A stretch of 64,000 nt of DNA from Bacillota bacterium (GCA_023401925.1 JAEXDA010000046.1:1-64000), one strand, 5' to 3'; shown: positions 1 through 8,746, counted from the first letter of the stretch. The notes: generated by a model from the letters alone, not told the origin. Program-made: numbers and translations.

Positions 1-401
1 GCGCCAAGGCGCAGAGTGTGAGAGGTGCTTTGCAAGGTAATTCGTGATATCGGTTGCCGTGAATAGGAAACGTCTAGACCAGAAAACATAGTCGCAAAGT
101 GCTTCGTCATTTCTCTGCGCCTCCGCGGGAGATATTCTTTTGATTTTAAATCAATAGATAGCTGATAAATCACTACATTCAAATAATCTGCTGAATTAAC
201 TTTATAATCAGGTAAATAATTTTGAAAGATTCGAAGCTTAATGTGTTATAAAAGCTGTTGGTGATGACCAACAGCTTTTATATTATGTCTTGGAAAAAGA
301 TCAGGGTTCAATATGTCAGACATTTTTTGAAAGATGCTATGTCAGTGGCAGGAAACTTGAGGTGATAGGCGAATAAAGAACCGAAAATGGAGGTGGACAA
401 T
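1..401. other. Gene-free leader upstream of ilvD
   Basis: No convincing coding sequence was found here. The stretch holds a GCGCC/GGCGC palindrome at 1-12, a minus-strand partial copy of an interspersed repeat (103-133; other copies near 57003 and 57518), a perfect 12-bp terminator-like hairpin (250-279), and the motif AATATGTCAGACATT at 310-324, which recurs with two changes inside the ilvB promoter. No convincing sigma-A promoter for ilvD was seen. One may lie around 290-340, where candidate boxes are weak. Confidence 0.6.
248..283. terminator. Rho-independent terminator-like hairpin
   Basis: A perfect 12-bp inverted repeat, AAAAGCTGTTGG with CCAACAGCTTTT, encloses a 6-nt loop (TGATGA). 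A/T runs on both sides would let it act in either direction. It probably ends transcription entering from a gene left of the window, isolating ilvD. Confidence 0.7.
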
Positions 402-2060
402 TTGAGAAGTGATCGAGTTTTGCAGGGAATCGAACGTGCGCCTCATCGCTCTTTGTTTAAGGCAATGGGGTATACCGATGAGGAGTTGACAAGACCGTTA
501 ATTGCGATAGCCAATTCAGCCAACGAAATCATACCGGGTCACATTCATTTGGATACGATTGTTGAAGCCGTTAAAGCAGGAGTGAGGATGGCTGGAGGTA
601 CTCCGATTGAATTTGGAGTGATCGGCGTCTGTGACGGTATTTCCATGGGTCATGAAGGAATGAAATATTCCCTGGCTAGCCGGGAATTAATCGCCGATTC
701 AATCGAGAGTATGGTGATGGCGCACTGTTTTGACGGGTTGGTATTGGTTCCGAACTGTGATAAAATCATACCGGGGATGTTAATGGCGGCCGGGCGGTTA
801 AATTTGCCGAGTATCGTCATAAGCGGCGGCCCGATGTTGGCCGGTAATTTTCGGGGTGAGCGAGTCGATTTAAACCATTTGTTTGAAGGTGTCGGCGCTG
901 TATCCGCCGGTAAAATGACGGAAGAAGACCTGAAGGAGCTGGAGGAAGCTGCATGTCCAGGTTGCGGATCATGTTCCGGAATGTTTACCGCCAATACCAT
1001 GAACTGCATGGTGGAAGTATTAGGAATGGGATTACCGGGAAACGGCACGATTCCGGCGGTGGATGCCGGCCGGGTGCGCCTGGCTAAAAACGCCGGTATG
1101 AAAATTATAGACTTGGTCAAAAACGATATCCGTCCAAGGGATATCATGACCGAAGAAGCTTTTACGAATGCGTTTACGGTGGACATGGCGATCGGAGGCT
1201 CCACCAATACCGTTTTGCATTTACCGGCAATTGCGTACGAAGTGGGAATTTCATTAAGTTTGAACTGGGTCAACGAAGTGGGCCGCAAGACGCCGCATCT
1301 TGCTTATTTAAGGCCCGGCGGGATTCATCATATTCAAGATTTGCATGAAGCCGGCGGTATCCCGGCTGTGATGAAAGTTCTTAGTGAAAAAGGGTTAATC
1401 CAAACAGAAACGAAAACGGTAACCGGTCAAACGACCGGGGAAAATATTGCCGGCGCCAAGGTTAAGCGGCCTGATGTGATTAAAACCATCGACCAGGCTT
1501 ACCATAGCGAAGGGGGACTGGCTATTTTATGGGGTAATCTCGCTCCCGACGGTTGTGTGGTCAAACAATCGGCGGTAGCCCCTGAGATGATGCAACATCA
1601 AGGTCCGGCCCGGGTTTTTGATGGGGAAGAGCAAGCAATTCAGGCGATTTGGGATGGCAAGATCGTGGCTGGAGATATTATCGTAATCCGGTATGAGGGA
1701 CCGAAAGGTGGACCCGGAATGCGGGAAATGCTGGGGCCGACTTCATCCATTGCCGGAATGGGCCTGGATAAAGAGGTTGCGCTATTAACCGACGGGCGTT
1801 TCTCGGGGGCATCACGGGGTGCATCCATTGGGCACATTTCACCGGAAGCAATGGAAGGAGGCCCTATTGCTCTGGTGCGGGAAGGAGATATCATCAAAAT
1901 CGACATCCCCAATCGAAAGATTGATGTGCTGGTAAGCGAGGAGGAACTGGCCAAACGTAAAGCGGAGTGGAAACAACCGGAACCCCGGGTAAAGACCGGT
2001 TATTTAAGCCGCTATAGCCGTTTGGTAACCTCGGCAAATACCGGGGCGGTGATTAAGTAG
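402..2060 (+). CDS. ilvD: Dihydroxy-acid dehydratase
   Basis: Catalyses the third common step of isoleucine/valine synthesis: dehydration of 2,3-dihydroxy-3-methylvalerate or -isovalerate to the 2-oxo acid. The 552-residue product has the normal IlvD length. Fe-S cluster cysteines are visible in PNCDKIIPGM near residue 119 and CPGCGSCSGMF near residue 185, and the family's C-terminal GRFSGASRGASIGHISPEA motif is present. I choose the TTG at 402 rather than the in-frame ATG at 387. The strong ribosome site GGAGGTGG (389-396) then sits 5 nt upstream, and the protein begins MRSDRVLQGIERAPHRSL as IlvD proteins typically do. The ATG at 387 overlaps the ribosome site. ilvB and ilvN follow after a 320-bp gap with their own promoter; ilvC and the leu genes are not in the window. 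Confidence 0.97.
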   Translation: MRSDRVLQGIERAPHRSLFKAMGYTDEELTRPLIAIANSANEIIPGHIHLDTIVEAVKAGVRMAGGTPIEFGVIGVCDGISMGHEGMKYSLASRELIADSIESMVMAHCFDGLVLVPNCDKIIPGMLMAAGRLNLPSIVISGGPMLAGNFRGERVDLNHLFEGVGAVSAGKMTEEDLKELEEAACPGCGSCSGMFTANTMNCMVEVLGMGLPGNGTIPAVDAGRVRLAKNAGMKIIDLVKNDIRPRDIMTEEAFTNAFTVDMAIGGSTNTVLHLPAIAYEVGISLSLNWVNEVGRKTPHLAYLRPGGIHHIQDLHEAGGIPAVMKVLSEKGLIQTETKTVTGQTTGENIAGAKVKRPDVIKTIDQAYHSEGGLAILWGNLAPDGCVVKQSAVAPEMMQHQGPARVFDGEEQAIQAIWDGKIVAGDIIVIRYEGPKGGPGMREMLGPTSSIAGMGLDKEVALLTDGRFSGASRGASIGHISPEAMEGGPIALVREGDIIKIDIPNRKIDVLVSEEELAKRKAEWKQPEPRVKTGYLSRYSRLVTSANTGAVIK

Positions 2061-2380
2061 ACCGGGATTTGCAGGACCCAAAGCCTAATTTATAAGATTC
2101 CACCATAGGGAATGGCTTGGGACGAAAAAGTCAACGTTTTTAGGAATGCGGGGCCGTCTCTTTTCAAAAGAGGCGGCTTGAAATTTATAAACAGAATAAC
2201 AGTGGGAGATTGTTGAATTCGATTAAATCAAATGCTCGTTAATTAAAGATTTAATAAATGCTAGTCTCCGAAACTGTTTATTGACGAGTGTTACAAAATT
2301 TATAATTAAATATTGACAATTAATATGTCTGGCATTATTATAGAATGTAAATATTGAATTTGGAATCCGGAGGATGAAAA
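2061..2380. other. ilvD-ilvB intergenic region
   Basis: Holds an imperfect hairpin near 2152-2176 (GCCGTCTC with GAGGCGGC, loop TTTTCAAAA) that may terminate ilvD, although the following T-tract is poor. The ilvB promoter lies at 2313-2341. No T-box motif or leader peptide with runs of branched-chain codons was recognised. Confidence 0.55.
2313..2341 (+). promoter_or_regulatory. Sigma-A promoter of ilvBN
   Basis: TTGACA (2313-2318), 17-bp spacer, TATTAT (2336-2341). The spacer contains AATATGTCTGGCATT (2322-2336), a near palindrome related to AATATGTCAGACATT upstream of ilvD. It could be an operator overlapping the promoter. Confidence 0.85.
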
Positions 2381-4048
2381 ATGAAAATATCGGGAGCGGA
2401 AATCCTGTTGGAGTGTTTACAAAGAGAGGGAGTCGATGTTATCTTTGGTTATCCGGGTGGGCAGGTGATACCCCTTTATGATGCGTTGTATGATTCTAAA
2501 ATTCGGAATATACTGGTACGCCATGAACAGGGTGCTGCCCATGCGGCAGACGGTTATGCCAGAAGCACCGGAAAAGTCGGAGTATGCCTGGCCACATCGG
2601 GACCGGGAGCAACGAATTTGGTGACCGGAATTGCCAATGCCTATATGGATTCGGTGCCGATGGTGGCCATCACAGGCCAGGTGCCGACTACCCTTATCGG
2701 TGGTGATTCCTTTCAAGAGGCTGATATTACCGGTATCACGCTTCCGATTACCAAACATAACTATTTGGTTCGGGATATCAAAGATTTACCGAGAATTGTA
2801 AAAGAAGCATTTCATATTGCCCGGACCGGACGTCCCGGACCGGTTTTGATAGATTTGCCCAAAGATTTGCAAGTCTTAAAAGAAAATCCGGAATATCCGG
2901 AGACAATCGATTTGCCGGGATATAAGCCGAATTATATCGGGAATGCCAGGCAGGTGAAGGATGCAACGGAAGCGCTTCAAAATGCCAAAAGGCCTTTGTT
3001 ATATGTTGGAGGCGGTGTGGTTACCGCCGGAGCCCATCAGGAGTTGCTAAGCTTAGCGGAACTTTTGGAAGCGCCGGTTACAACCACTTTAATGGGGATG
3101 AGCGCTTTCCCGAGTAACCACCGCTTAAATCTGGGGATGTTAGGTATGCATGGTACGGCCGCCGCCAATTTTGCGGTGAGTGAATGCGACCTGCTTTTTG
3201 CCATCGGAGCCCGTTTTGACGACCGGGTTACCGGAAATCTGGAGACTTTTGCGCCTCAAGCTCAAATTGTTCATATTGATATCGATCCGGCGGAGATCGG
3301 CAAAAATATCGGCTGCGCCATTCCCATCGTGGGGGATGTTAAATTGGTCTTGGAAATGTTGCTGGAGCGCTGTTCGGGGACCCGTCATCCGGAGTGGCTC
3401 GAACGCATTTCCGGCTGGCGAAAAGATTACCCGCTGCAATATGAGCCCAAGGGGTTAAAACCTCAGAAAGTCATTGAGGAAATTAGTAACATCACCAAGG
3501 GGGAAGCGATTATTTGCACGGAGGTTGGCCAGCATCAGATGTGGGCCGCCCATTACTATCAATTTACCAGGCCTCGTTCTTTCATTACTTCCGGGGGCTT
3601 AGGCACCATGGGGTTTGGGTTCCCCGCAGCCATTGGAGCGCAGATTGGAAATCCGGACCGGTTGGTGATTGATATCGCAGGTGACGGCAGTTTTCAGATG
3701 AATATTCAAGAGTTGGGTACCGCTGTGGCTCACCAAATTCCGGTGAAGGTCGTTATTTTGAATAACTTTTATTTAGGGATGGTTCGCCAGTGGCAGGAGT
3801 TTTTCTTTCATAAACGGTACTCCGCGACGGTCCTTGAATCCAATCCCGATTTCGTGAAAATAGCCGAAGCCTATGGCGCCAAAGGATTTCGCGTCACAGA
3901 AAGCAAAGATTTAAAGGATGTTTTAATCGAAGGGTTTGCAACTCCCGGGCCGGTCATCATCGATTGCCAAGTGGATCGGGAAGAAAATGTATTGCCGATG
4001 GTCCCGGCCGGGGGCTCCATTAACAAAATGATGGGGGTGAATAGCTGA
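2381..4048 (+). CDS. ilvB: Acetolactate synthase large subunit
   Basis: Thiamine-diphosphate enzyme that condenses pyruvate with pyruvate or 2-oxobutyrate, the committed step of valine/leucine/isoleucine synthesis. The 555-residue protein shows the three-domain ThDP layout. The N-terminal domain carries the glutamate that activates the cofactor (RHEQGAAHAADGYAR), a central FAD/nucleotide-binding-like domain follows, and the C-terminal GDGSFQMNIQELGTA motif near residue 435 binds Mg-ThDP. The ATG at 2381 is preceded by CCGGAGGA at a normal distance. Its stop overlaps the ilvN start (TGATG), indicating translational coupling with the regulatory subunit. The pairing with a small ACT subunit and with ilvD marks it as the anabolic enzyme rather than a catabolic AlsS. 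Confidence 0.97.
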   Translation: MKISGAEILLECLQREGVDVIFGYPGGQVIPLYDALYDSKIRNILVRHEQGAAHAADGYARSTGKVGVCLATSGPGATNLVTGIANAYMDSVPMVAITGQVPTTLIGGDSFQEADITGITLPITKHNYLVRDIKDLPRIVKEAFHIARTGRPGPVLIDLPKDLQVLKENPEYPETIDLPGYKPNYIGNARQVKDATEALQNAKRPLLYVGGGVVTAGAHQELLSLAELLEAPVTTTLMGMSAFPSNHRLNLGMLGMHGTAAANFAVSECDLLFAIGARFDDRVTGNLETFAPQAQIVHIDIDPAEIGKNIGCAIPIVGDVKLVLEMLLERCSGTRHPEWLERISGWRKDYPLQYEPKGLKPQKVIEEISNITKGEAIICTEVGQHQMWAAHYYQFTRPRSFITSGGLGTMGFGFPAAIGAQIGNPDRLVIDIAGDGSFQMNIQELGTAVAHQIPVKVVILNNFYLGMVRQWQEFFFHKRYSATVLESNPDFVKIAEAYGAKGFRVTESKDLKDVLIEGFATPGPVIIDCQVDREENVLPMVPAGGSINKMMGVNS

Positions 4049-4542
4049 TGCGTCATATTATATCTGCCTTGGTAATGGATCGTTCCGGGGTGATGGCCAG
4101 AGTGGCCGGCCTTTTCAGCCGCCGCGGCTATAACATCGAAAGTATCGCCGTGGGCCATTCCGAAGAGCCGCAACAATCGCGAATGATTATCGTGGTCGAT
4201 ACCGCGGAAGACCAGGTTGTCGAACAAATTGAGAAGCAGCTGTATAAACTGGTCGATGTGGTCAAGGTAAACGATATCCCGGTCAAGGAAGCGGTGGAAC
4301 GGGAATTGGCCTTGATTAAAGTCAACGCCGGGTCCCAGAACCGGGCCGAAATATTGCAGATCGTCGATATTTTCCGGGCTAAGGTTGTGGATGTCAGCAG
4401 CCGGGCGGTTGTGATCGAGATTACCGGCGGAATTGAAAAGATAGAGGCTTTGATTGCCCTGTTACGGCCTTATGGAATCCGTGAAATTGTCCGCACAGGA
4501 CAGATCGCCATGTTACGCACACCCAAAAAAGGGGATAAATAA
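4048..4542 (+). CDS. ilvN: Acetolactate synthase small (regulatory) subunit
   Basis: Regulatory subunit that activates IlvB and confers feedback inhibition by valine. The 164-residue length is standard. An N-terminal ACT domain (roughly residues 3-75, beginning HIISALVMDRSGVMARVAGL) is followed by the C-terminal ALS_ss domain with the NRAEILQIVDIFRAKVVDVS segment. The ATG overlaps the last base of the ilvB stop codon, so the two subunits are translationally coupled. No ilvC follows; instead a repeat-rich gene-free stretch begins after the stop. Confidence 0.96.
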   Translation: MRHIISALVMDRSGVMARVAGLFSRRGYNIESIAVGHSEEPQQSRMIIVVDTAEDQVVEQIEKQLYKLVDVVKVNDIPVKEAVERELALIKVNAGSQNRAEILQIVDIFRAKVVDVSSRAVVIEITGGIEKIEALIALLRPYGIREIVRTGQIAMLRTPKKGDK

Positions 4543-4583
4543 AAGATCAGAGGCGAATCTAGTTCTTTATAGAGTATTCATTG

Positions 4584-4628
4584 AGGGAGTGTCGCAAAAC
4601 TACTTTTTAAGTGGTAAGGACACTCCCT
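4584..4628. repeat. Hairpin-forming inverted repeat after ilvN
   Basis: AGGGAGTGTC (4584-4593) pairs perfectly with GACACTCCCT (4619-4628). An inner ACTAC/GTGGT pairing extends the structure. No T-tract follows, so it is not a classical terminator. The ends resemble terminal repeats of small insertion-sequence-derived elements. Confidence 0.6.
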
Positions 4629-4972
4629 TGTTGTGGTATCTTGCTCCTTTGAATCACAAAATTTTTACCGCGGAAAGAATCCTTTGAGGGCCGGAAAGCA
4701 TCCTTGAATGAGTCAAGCGATCACTTTTGCGATGGAAAGGATTCTTTCAACGAGAAAAAGGATCATTTTTGTCACGGAAATCATTTTTTTAGAGAGAAAA
4801 GGACCGATCGGAGGGGGAAAAAGAACTTTTTTGGAGCCGGATCGACTTTTTGAACGACAGAAAAGACTTTTTATAGGAAGAATGAATCGATTCGGTTGCG
4901 GGATTGATCCTTTTTGTGACCCGATCGGTCCTCCGGACGACAAAATCCCTCCTTTCGGTGACGCAAACGATT

Positions 4973-5113
4973 CGGGTAGATATACGCAACGGTTCGGTAT
5001 ATGTGCGCGACTCTCGGGTAGATATACGCAACGGTTCGGTATATATACGCGACTCTCGGGTAGATATGCGCAACGGTTCGGTATATATACGCGACTCTCG
5101 GGTGAACATACGC
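4973..5113 (+). repeat. 42-bp tandem repeat, three copies plus partial
   Basis: Units begin CGGGTAGATATACGCAACGG at 4973, 5015 and 5057, giving a period of exactly 42 bp with a few substitutions between copies. A 15-bp degenerate fourth copy starts at 5099. Because 42 is divisible by three, open frames survive on both strands by chance. There are no unique spacers, so this is not a CRISPR array. Confidence 0.95.
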
Positions 5114-5234
5114 TGTTTATTGTAAAATAAAAAAAGAGGACAAAGTCATCCTCAATTTAACCTGAGCTACTAAAAATTCACTCTGATCTAGAAAAAGCTC
5201 CCTCCGGGGTAAAGCAATCTGGTCTTATAATCCC

Positions 5235-5268
5235 ATAGCCCGTCAATACCAGGAAAGGGCTATTTTTT
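5235..5268 (+). terminator. Rho-independent terminator (plus strand)
   Basis: ATAGCCC (5235-5241) pairs with GGGCTAT (5257-5263) and is followed by a T6 run that reaches the rsmB stop codon. It has the polarity to end rightward transcription from the ilv operon or the repeat region, just before the converging rsmB gene. Confidence 0.7.
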
Positions 5269-6638
5269 CAAGCCGTGAGCCGTTCCATCCTACACATAAA
5301 AAAGCCGTCCCCACCGCCGGATATTGGTAAAATCGTCAACCACTTATCCCAAGGATCATCCAAATAACGAACCGGCATTTCCGGCAAAAAGGTCCCAAAA
5401 TCAACCGCCTGAAACTCGGGGTGTTTGGAAAGAAACCACAGAATTTGTTCTTTATCCTCTTCCGGTTCCAAAGTGCATGTGCTGTATATCAGGCGTCCGC
5501 CGGGCCGGACCAACCGCGAGGCATTTCTCAGGATTTCCCGCTGCATGGCGACGAGATTTTCAATATCTTCCGGTTGGCGACGGTAACGGGCATCGACCCG
5601 CCTCCTTAAAACACCGGTTCCGGTGCAGGGAACGTCGACTAAAACCGCATCGGCCAACCCTCCTCCCGGAATTTTAAAATTACGGGCATCGGCCAGGTAA
5701 GGCCGGATACTTTGTAATTTCAACCGTTTGGCATTTTGCGTGATTAAATCGATCTTATGAGGATGATCATCAATACTCCAAATCGTGCCTTTATCGGCCA
5801 TTAACTCGGCGATATGCGTACTCTTCCCGCCGGGCGCGGCGCAAAGATCGATGACAGTCTCGCCGGGCTTTGGCGCGACCAAATGGGCTACCAGCATTGA
5901 GCTTTCATCCTGAACAAACACTTTCCCGTTTTGAAAGGACAACAGTTTATCCAAAGGCCCGGACATCGATTTAACTTGGATCGCTTCCGGTAAGAACAAC
6001 CCCATCGAATATTTGATGCCGCTCTCATCGAACTCATCCAAAACTTCATTGATCGATCCCTGATATTGATTGAACCGCAAAGTTAAGGGAGGCTCCTCAT
6101 TGTTCACCTGCAACATCTGTTCCGTCCGGGCTTCGCCGTAACGGTCAAGCCACCGTTCAATCATCCAGCGGGGCTGAGAATATTCGATCTCCAAAAATTC
6201 CAATAAGTTCAAGCGACGGTTGGGCGGTTTTAATTTGTCCTTATTTCTTAAATAAGCGCGGATGACCGCATTCACTAGCGGAGCCAGCCCCTGAAAAGGC
6301 GAGTTCTTGGTTTGTTCAACGGCGCTGAAACAAACGGCCCGGGCCGGGATCTCCGGTAAATACATCAATTGATAAAGAGCGATCCGCATGATATTTTTAA
6401 CCGGCATTTTTAAAGAATCAAAAGGACGGCTGAGCAGCCGCCCCAAAAAATAATCCAGCTTATAGAGATGCCGGTATACCCCGTAGGTCAGTTCAGTGCA
6501 AAAAGCCCGTTCACGCTGCTGGGAATCTGGATGCTCACGAAATACTTCCGGTAAAGCTAAATTTAAATAGGAAGCCCGCCCTTCAACGCGGTTTAAAACC
6601 AGTTCGGCCAACTTGCGGCCACTGATACCATCACTCAT
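5268..6638 (-). CDS. rsmB: 16S rRNA m5C967 methyltransferase RsmB
   Basis: Methylates C5 of cytosine 967 in 16S rRNA using S-adenosylmethionine. The 456-residue protein has an N-terminal NusB-like RNA-binding domain (about residues 1-140) and a C-terminal Rossmann methyltransferase domain. The SAM loop is DLCAAPGGKSTHIAEL near residue 257. The two cysteines of the mechanism are in VDVPCTGTG and YSTCTLEPEED. I start at 6638 (MSDGISGRKL): AGAGGAAAT sits just upstream, and the in-frame extension to 6704 reads through the upstream gene. The start overlaps the 3' end of the peptidase gene by 8 bp, so the two are coupled. It is the last gene of the priA-def-def-fmt operon, as in Bacillus. Confidence 0.95.
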   Translation of the reverse strand: MSDGISGRKLAELVLNRVEGRASYLNLALPEVFREHPDSQQRERAFCTELTYGVYRHLYKLDYFLGRLLSRPFDSLKMPVKNIMRIALYQLMYLPEIPARAVCFSAVEQTKNSPFQGLAPLVNAVIRAYLRNKDKLKPPNRRLNLLEFLEIEYSQPRWMIERWLDRYGEARTEQMLQVNNEEPPLTLRFNQYQGSINEVLDEFDESGIKYSMGLFLPEAIQVKSMSGPLDKLLSFQNGKVFVQDESSMLVAHLVAPKPGETVIDLCAAPGGKSTHIAELMADKGTIWSIDDHPHKIDLITQNAKRLKLQSIRPYLADARNFKIPGGGLADAVLVDVPCTGTGVLRRRVDARYRRQPEDIENLVAMQREILRNASRLVRPGGRLIYSTCTLEPEEDKEQILWFLSKHPEFQAVDFGTFLPEMPVRYLDDPWDKWLTILPISGGGDGFFMCRMERLTA

Positions 6639-7317
6639 CCCGATTTCCTCTAAGCAACAACATTCGCACCAATTGCAAAATCGCCATGGCAGCGGCGGCC
6701 ACATATGTCAATGCGGCTGCACTAAGTACTTTACGAGCTCCCGCTTCTTCTTCACCGCGCGTCAAGAAACCGGTACTGGTTAACATCATCAAACCCCGGC
6801 TGCTGGCGTTAAATTCCACCGGAAGAGTAAGGACTGTAAAGAATACAAAAAAGCTGAACAAAATGATGCCCAAGTCAATCAGGAATTTATTGCCGCCGAA
6901 GACCAGACCGAGAAAAAACAAGATATAGCCTAAATTCGAACCAAAACTGGCTACCGGAAAAATGGCGTTACGGACAGAAAGCGGTACATAAGCGTGAGCA
7001 TGTTGAATGGCGTGTCCGGTTTCGTGCGCAGCCACACCCAAAGAAGCAAGGGAGCGGCCATGATAAACTTCCGGAGATAACCGTAAAATTCTGGAACGCG
7101 GGTCGTAGTGATCCGATAAAGTTTCCGGTGTCAGCTCAATTGGAACATCGGATAAATGGTTGCTATCCAATAATTCACGTGCGACTTGGGCTCCGGTCTT
7201 TCCGGAAGCCGCCGGTACATCCAGAAATTTGTTAAAAGTTGATTTGACTTTTACCTGGGCATAAATTGCTAAAATAACTGCCGGGATTAATAAAAAAAAG
7301 GTCCAATCGAAAAACAT
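6631..7317 (-). CDS. YugP-type membrane zinc metallopeptidase
   Basis: Membrane-embedded putative zinc protease of the YugP/neutral zinc metallopeptidase family (DUF2268/HEXXH type); its substrate is unknown. The 228-residue protein has an N-terminal transmembrane segment (about 4-20), the zinc motif HETGH at residues 98-102, and three further hydrophobic segments after residue 115. A glutamate in the downstream LPVEFNASSRG segment is the likely third ligand. It is located between fmt and rsmB in the same transcription unit and overlaps rsmB by 8 bp. Bacillus has this family outside the fmt-rsmB operon, but many Clostridia-like genomes place it here. Confidence 0.9.
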   Translation of the reverse strand: MFFDWTFFLLIPAVILAIYAQVKVKSTFNKFLDVPAASGKTGAQVARELLDSNHLSDVPIELTPETLSDHYDPRSRILRLSPEVYHGRSLASLGVAAHETGHAIQHAHAYVPLSVRNAIFPVASFGSNLGYILFFLGLVFGGNKFLIDLGIILFSFFVFFTVLTLPVEFNASSRGLMMLTSTGFLTRGEEEAGARKVLSAAALTYVAAAAMAILQLVRMLLLRGNRDE

Positions 7318-7344
7318 CGCTTTCTCCTCCTTGAATATAATTCT

Positions 7345-8295
7345 TTACACTTCACAAAAAAGCATACCGCATTTTAAGCAACGGCCATTGGCGCATTCTT
7401 GGGCTGTCATGGCCCTTTTGCCGGCGGGTTGCATTTTGGTGATTAATAAAGGCGCATCGCCGCAAGCTACAAGTATTCCTTGTTTTTTTATAATTTGCAA
7501 AATCGACCCCGGTTCAACCGGCGACGCGTTCGAACAATTGCAATCGGAGATATGAGTCTCTATAATTTTAAAACGTTCATTATTTAAATAAGTTTCCGCA
7601 CCCGGGAGAGGGGATAGGGTCCGGACTAAATTATGAATCTGAGCGGCAGAATCCGACCAATTGATTCGTTGTTGTTCGGGTTTTAATTTCGGAGCCATCG
7701 TTGCCAAAGCGGGATTTTGCTTTTGGCGAGGCGCCTTACCTGCAGCAATGTCATCCACTGTTTTCACCAGCAACTCTCCGCCGATTTCAGACAAGCGGGC
7801 ATAAAGGCTTTCAAAATTTTCATCCCGGGTAATCGGCGTCTGTTCCTGATAGATAATATCCCCCGTATCCCATCCTTCATCCATATACATTGTGGTAACA
7901 CCGGTTTGAGTATCCCCATTCAAAATACTCCATTGAATCGGCGCAGCCCCTCGGTATTGGGGCAGCAACGAACCATGCACATTCACGCAACCATAGCGGG
8001 GTCCAAAAAGAATTTCCGGAGGGATTTTCTGACCGAAAGCCACGACGACCACTAAATCCGGATTTAAACCGTTGAATAACCCCATAAAATCAGGACCGGT
8101 AACTTTTTCAGGTTGCCAGACCTGTAATTGATGTTTTAATGCAATATTTTTAACCTCGGAAGGTTGAAGCCCCATACCACGCCCTTTGGGACGGTCAGGT
8201 TGAGTAACAACGCCGATGATTTCATGTCCGCTTCCTAATAAATGTTCAAGACTGACCCCTGCAAACCCAGGAGTTCCCATAAATAAGATTCGCAA
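7345..8295 (-). CDS. fmt: Methionyl-tRNA formyltransferase
   Basis: Formylates initiator Met-tRNA with 10-formyltetrahydrofolate. The 316-residue protein shows the folate-binding/catalytic core (NVHGSLLPQYRGAAPIQW near residue 106, MDEGWDTGDII near 140) and a C-terminal tRNA-binding domain. I start at the TTG at 8295, giving MRILFMGTPGFAG, the usual Fmt N-terminus; AAGGAG lies 10 nt upstream. The longer in-frame version back to 8358 would run into the preceding def gene. It lies 4 bp after that deformylase gene, pairing addition and removal of the formyl group in one operon. The C-terminus carries a CLKCG motif, which is slightly unusual. Confidence 0.95.
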   Translation of the reverse strand: MRILFMGTPGFAGVSLEHLLGSGHEIIGVVTQPDRPKGRGMGLQPSEVKNIALKHQLQVWQPEKVTGPDFMGLFNGLNPDLVVVVAFGQKIPPEILFGPRYGCVNVHGSLLPQYRGAAPIQWSILNGDTQTGVTTMYMDEGWDTGDIIYQEQTPITRDENFESLYARLSEIGGELLVKTVDDIAAGKAPRQKQNPALATMAPKLKPEQQRINWSDSAAQIHNLVRTLSPLPGAETYLNNERFKIIETHISDCNCSNASPVEPGSILQIIKKQGILVACGDAPLLITKMQPAGKRAMTAQECANGRCLKCGMLFCEV

Positions 8296-8299
8296 GACT

Positions 8300-8746
8300 T
8301 TATTTCTCCTTTGGCAAAAAATCAATAAACAATATACCATCCAAATGGTCGATTTCATGCTGTAAAGCCCGGGCTAAGAGCCCCTCCCCAGTAACGGTTA
8401 CCCTTTTGCCCTCCAGATTGACATAAGATACGGATACCTTTTGGGCTCTGACAATGTACTCATTACGGCCCGGTATGGATAAACACCCTTCCACATCCTT
8501 GTTTTCCCCTTCACAAAGGGTTATTTCGGGATTAAATAATACGATCGGCCCCTCGCCGACGTCGATCACCACCAAACGATCGGAGATTCCAATTTGAGGA
8601 GCTGCTAATCCCACACCATTCGCATTGTACATAGTTTCCAGCATATCTCTAACCAACATCCGTTGACGCTTGGTAATTTTAGTCACTTCTTTAGCCTTTT
8701 GGCGTAAAACCGGGGCTCCCTCGGTCAATATTTTTAAAATGGCCAC
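8300..8746 (-). CDS. def: Peptide deformylase (second copy)
   Basis: Removes the N-formyl group from nascent proteins. The 148-residue protein has all three deformylase motifs: GVGLAAPQIG near residue 44, EGCLSIPG near 90 with the metal-binding Cys, and HEIDHLDGIL near 131 with the two His ligands and catalytic Glu. It lies directly downstream of a paralogous def gene (8810-9244), to which it is clearly related by duplication, and directly upstream of fmt. The spacing to fmt is 4 bp. Confidence 0.95.
   Translation of the reverse strand: MAILKILTEGAPVLRQKAKEVTKITKRQRMLVRDMLETMYNANGVGLAAPQIGISDRLVVIDVGEGPIVLFNPEITLCEGENKDVEGCLSIPGRNEYIVRAQKVSVSYVNLEGKRVTVTGEGLLARALQHEIDHLDGILFIDFLPKEK

Larger units (their letters stand above)
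4543..5267. other. Repeat-rich gene-free stretch after ilvN
   Basis: A 725-bp region that I do not consider coding. It contains a 10-bp perfect inverted repeat forming a long hairpin (4584-4628), a degenerate purine/pyrimidine array in which words like GGAAAGGATC and TTTTT alternate every 20-30 bp (about 4670-4930), three exact-length 42-bp tandem repeats (4973-5098) with a partial fourth, and a terminator at 5235-5268. A 140-codon open frame spans it, but its protein is only the translation of the repeats. Confidence 0.7.

Noticed and set aside
650..1954. Antisense open frames inside ilvD (several of 60-210 codons)
   Set aside because: They are shadows of the codon structure of ilvD; the sense frame has full conserved motifs.
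4973..5113. Possible CRISPR array
   Set aside because: The repeats are directly adjacent with no unique spacers, and no cas genes are nearby.
4708..5130. A 140-codon open frame on the plus strand (and a 106-codon one opposite) through the 42-bp repeats
   Set aside because: There is no ribosome site. The product is only the repeats translated, and both strands stay open because the unit length is divisible by three.
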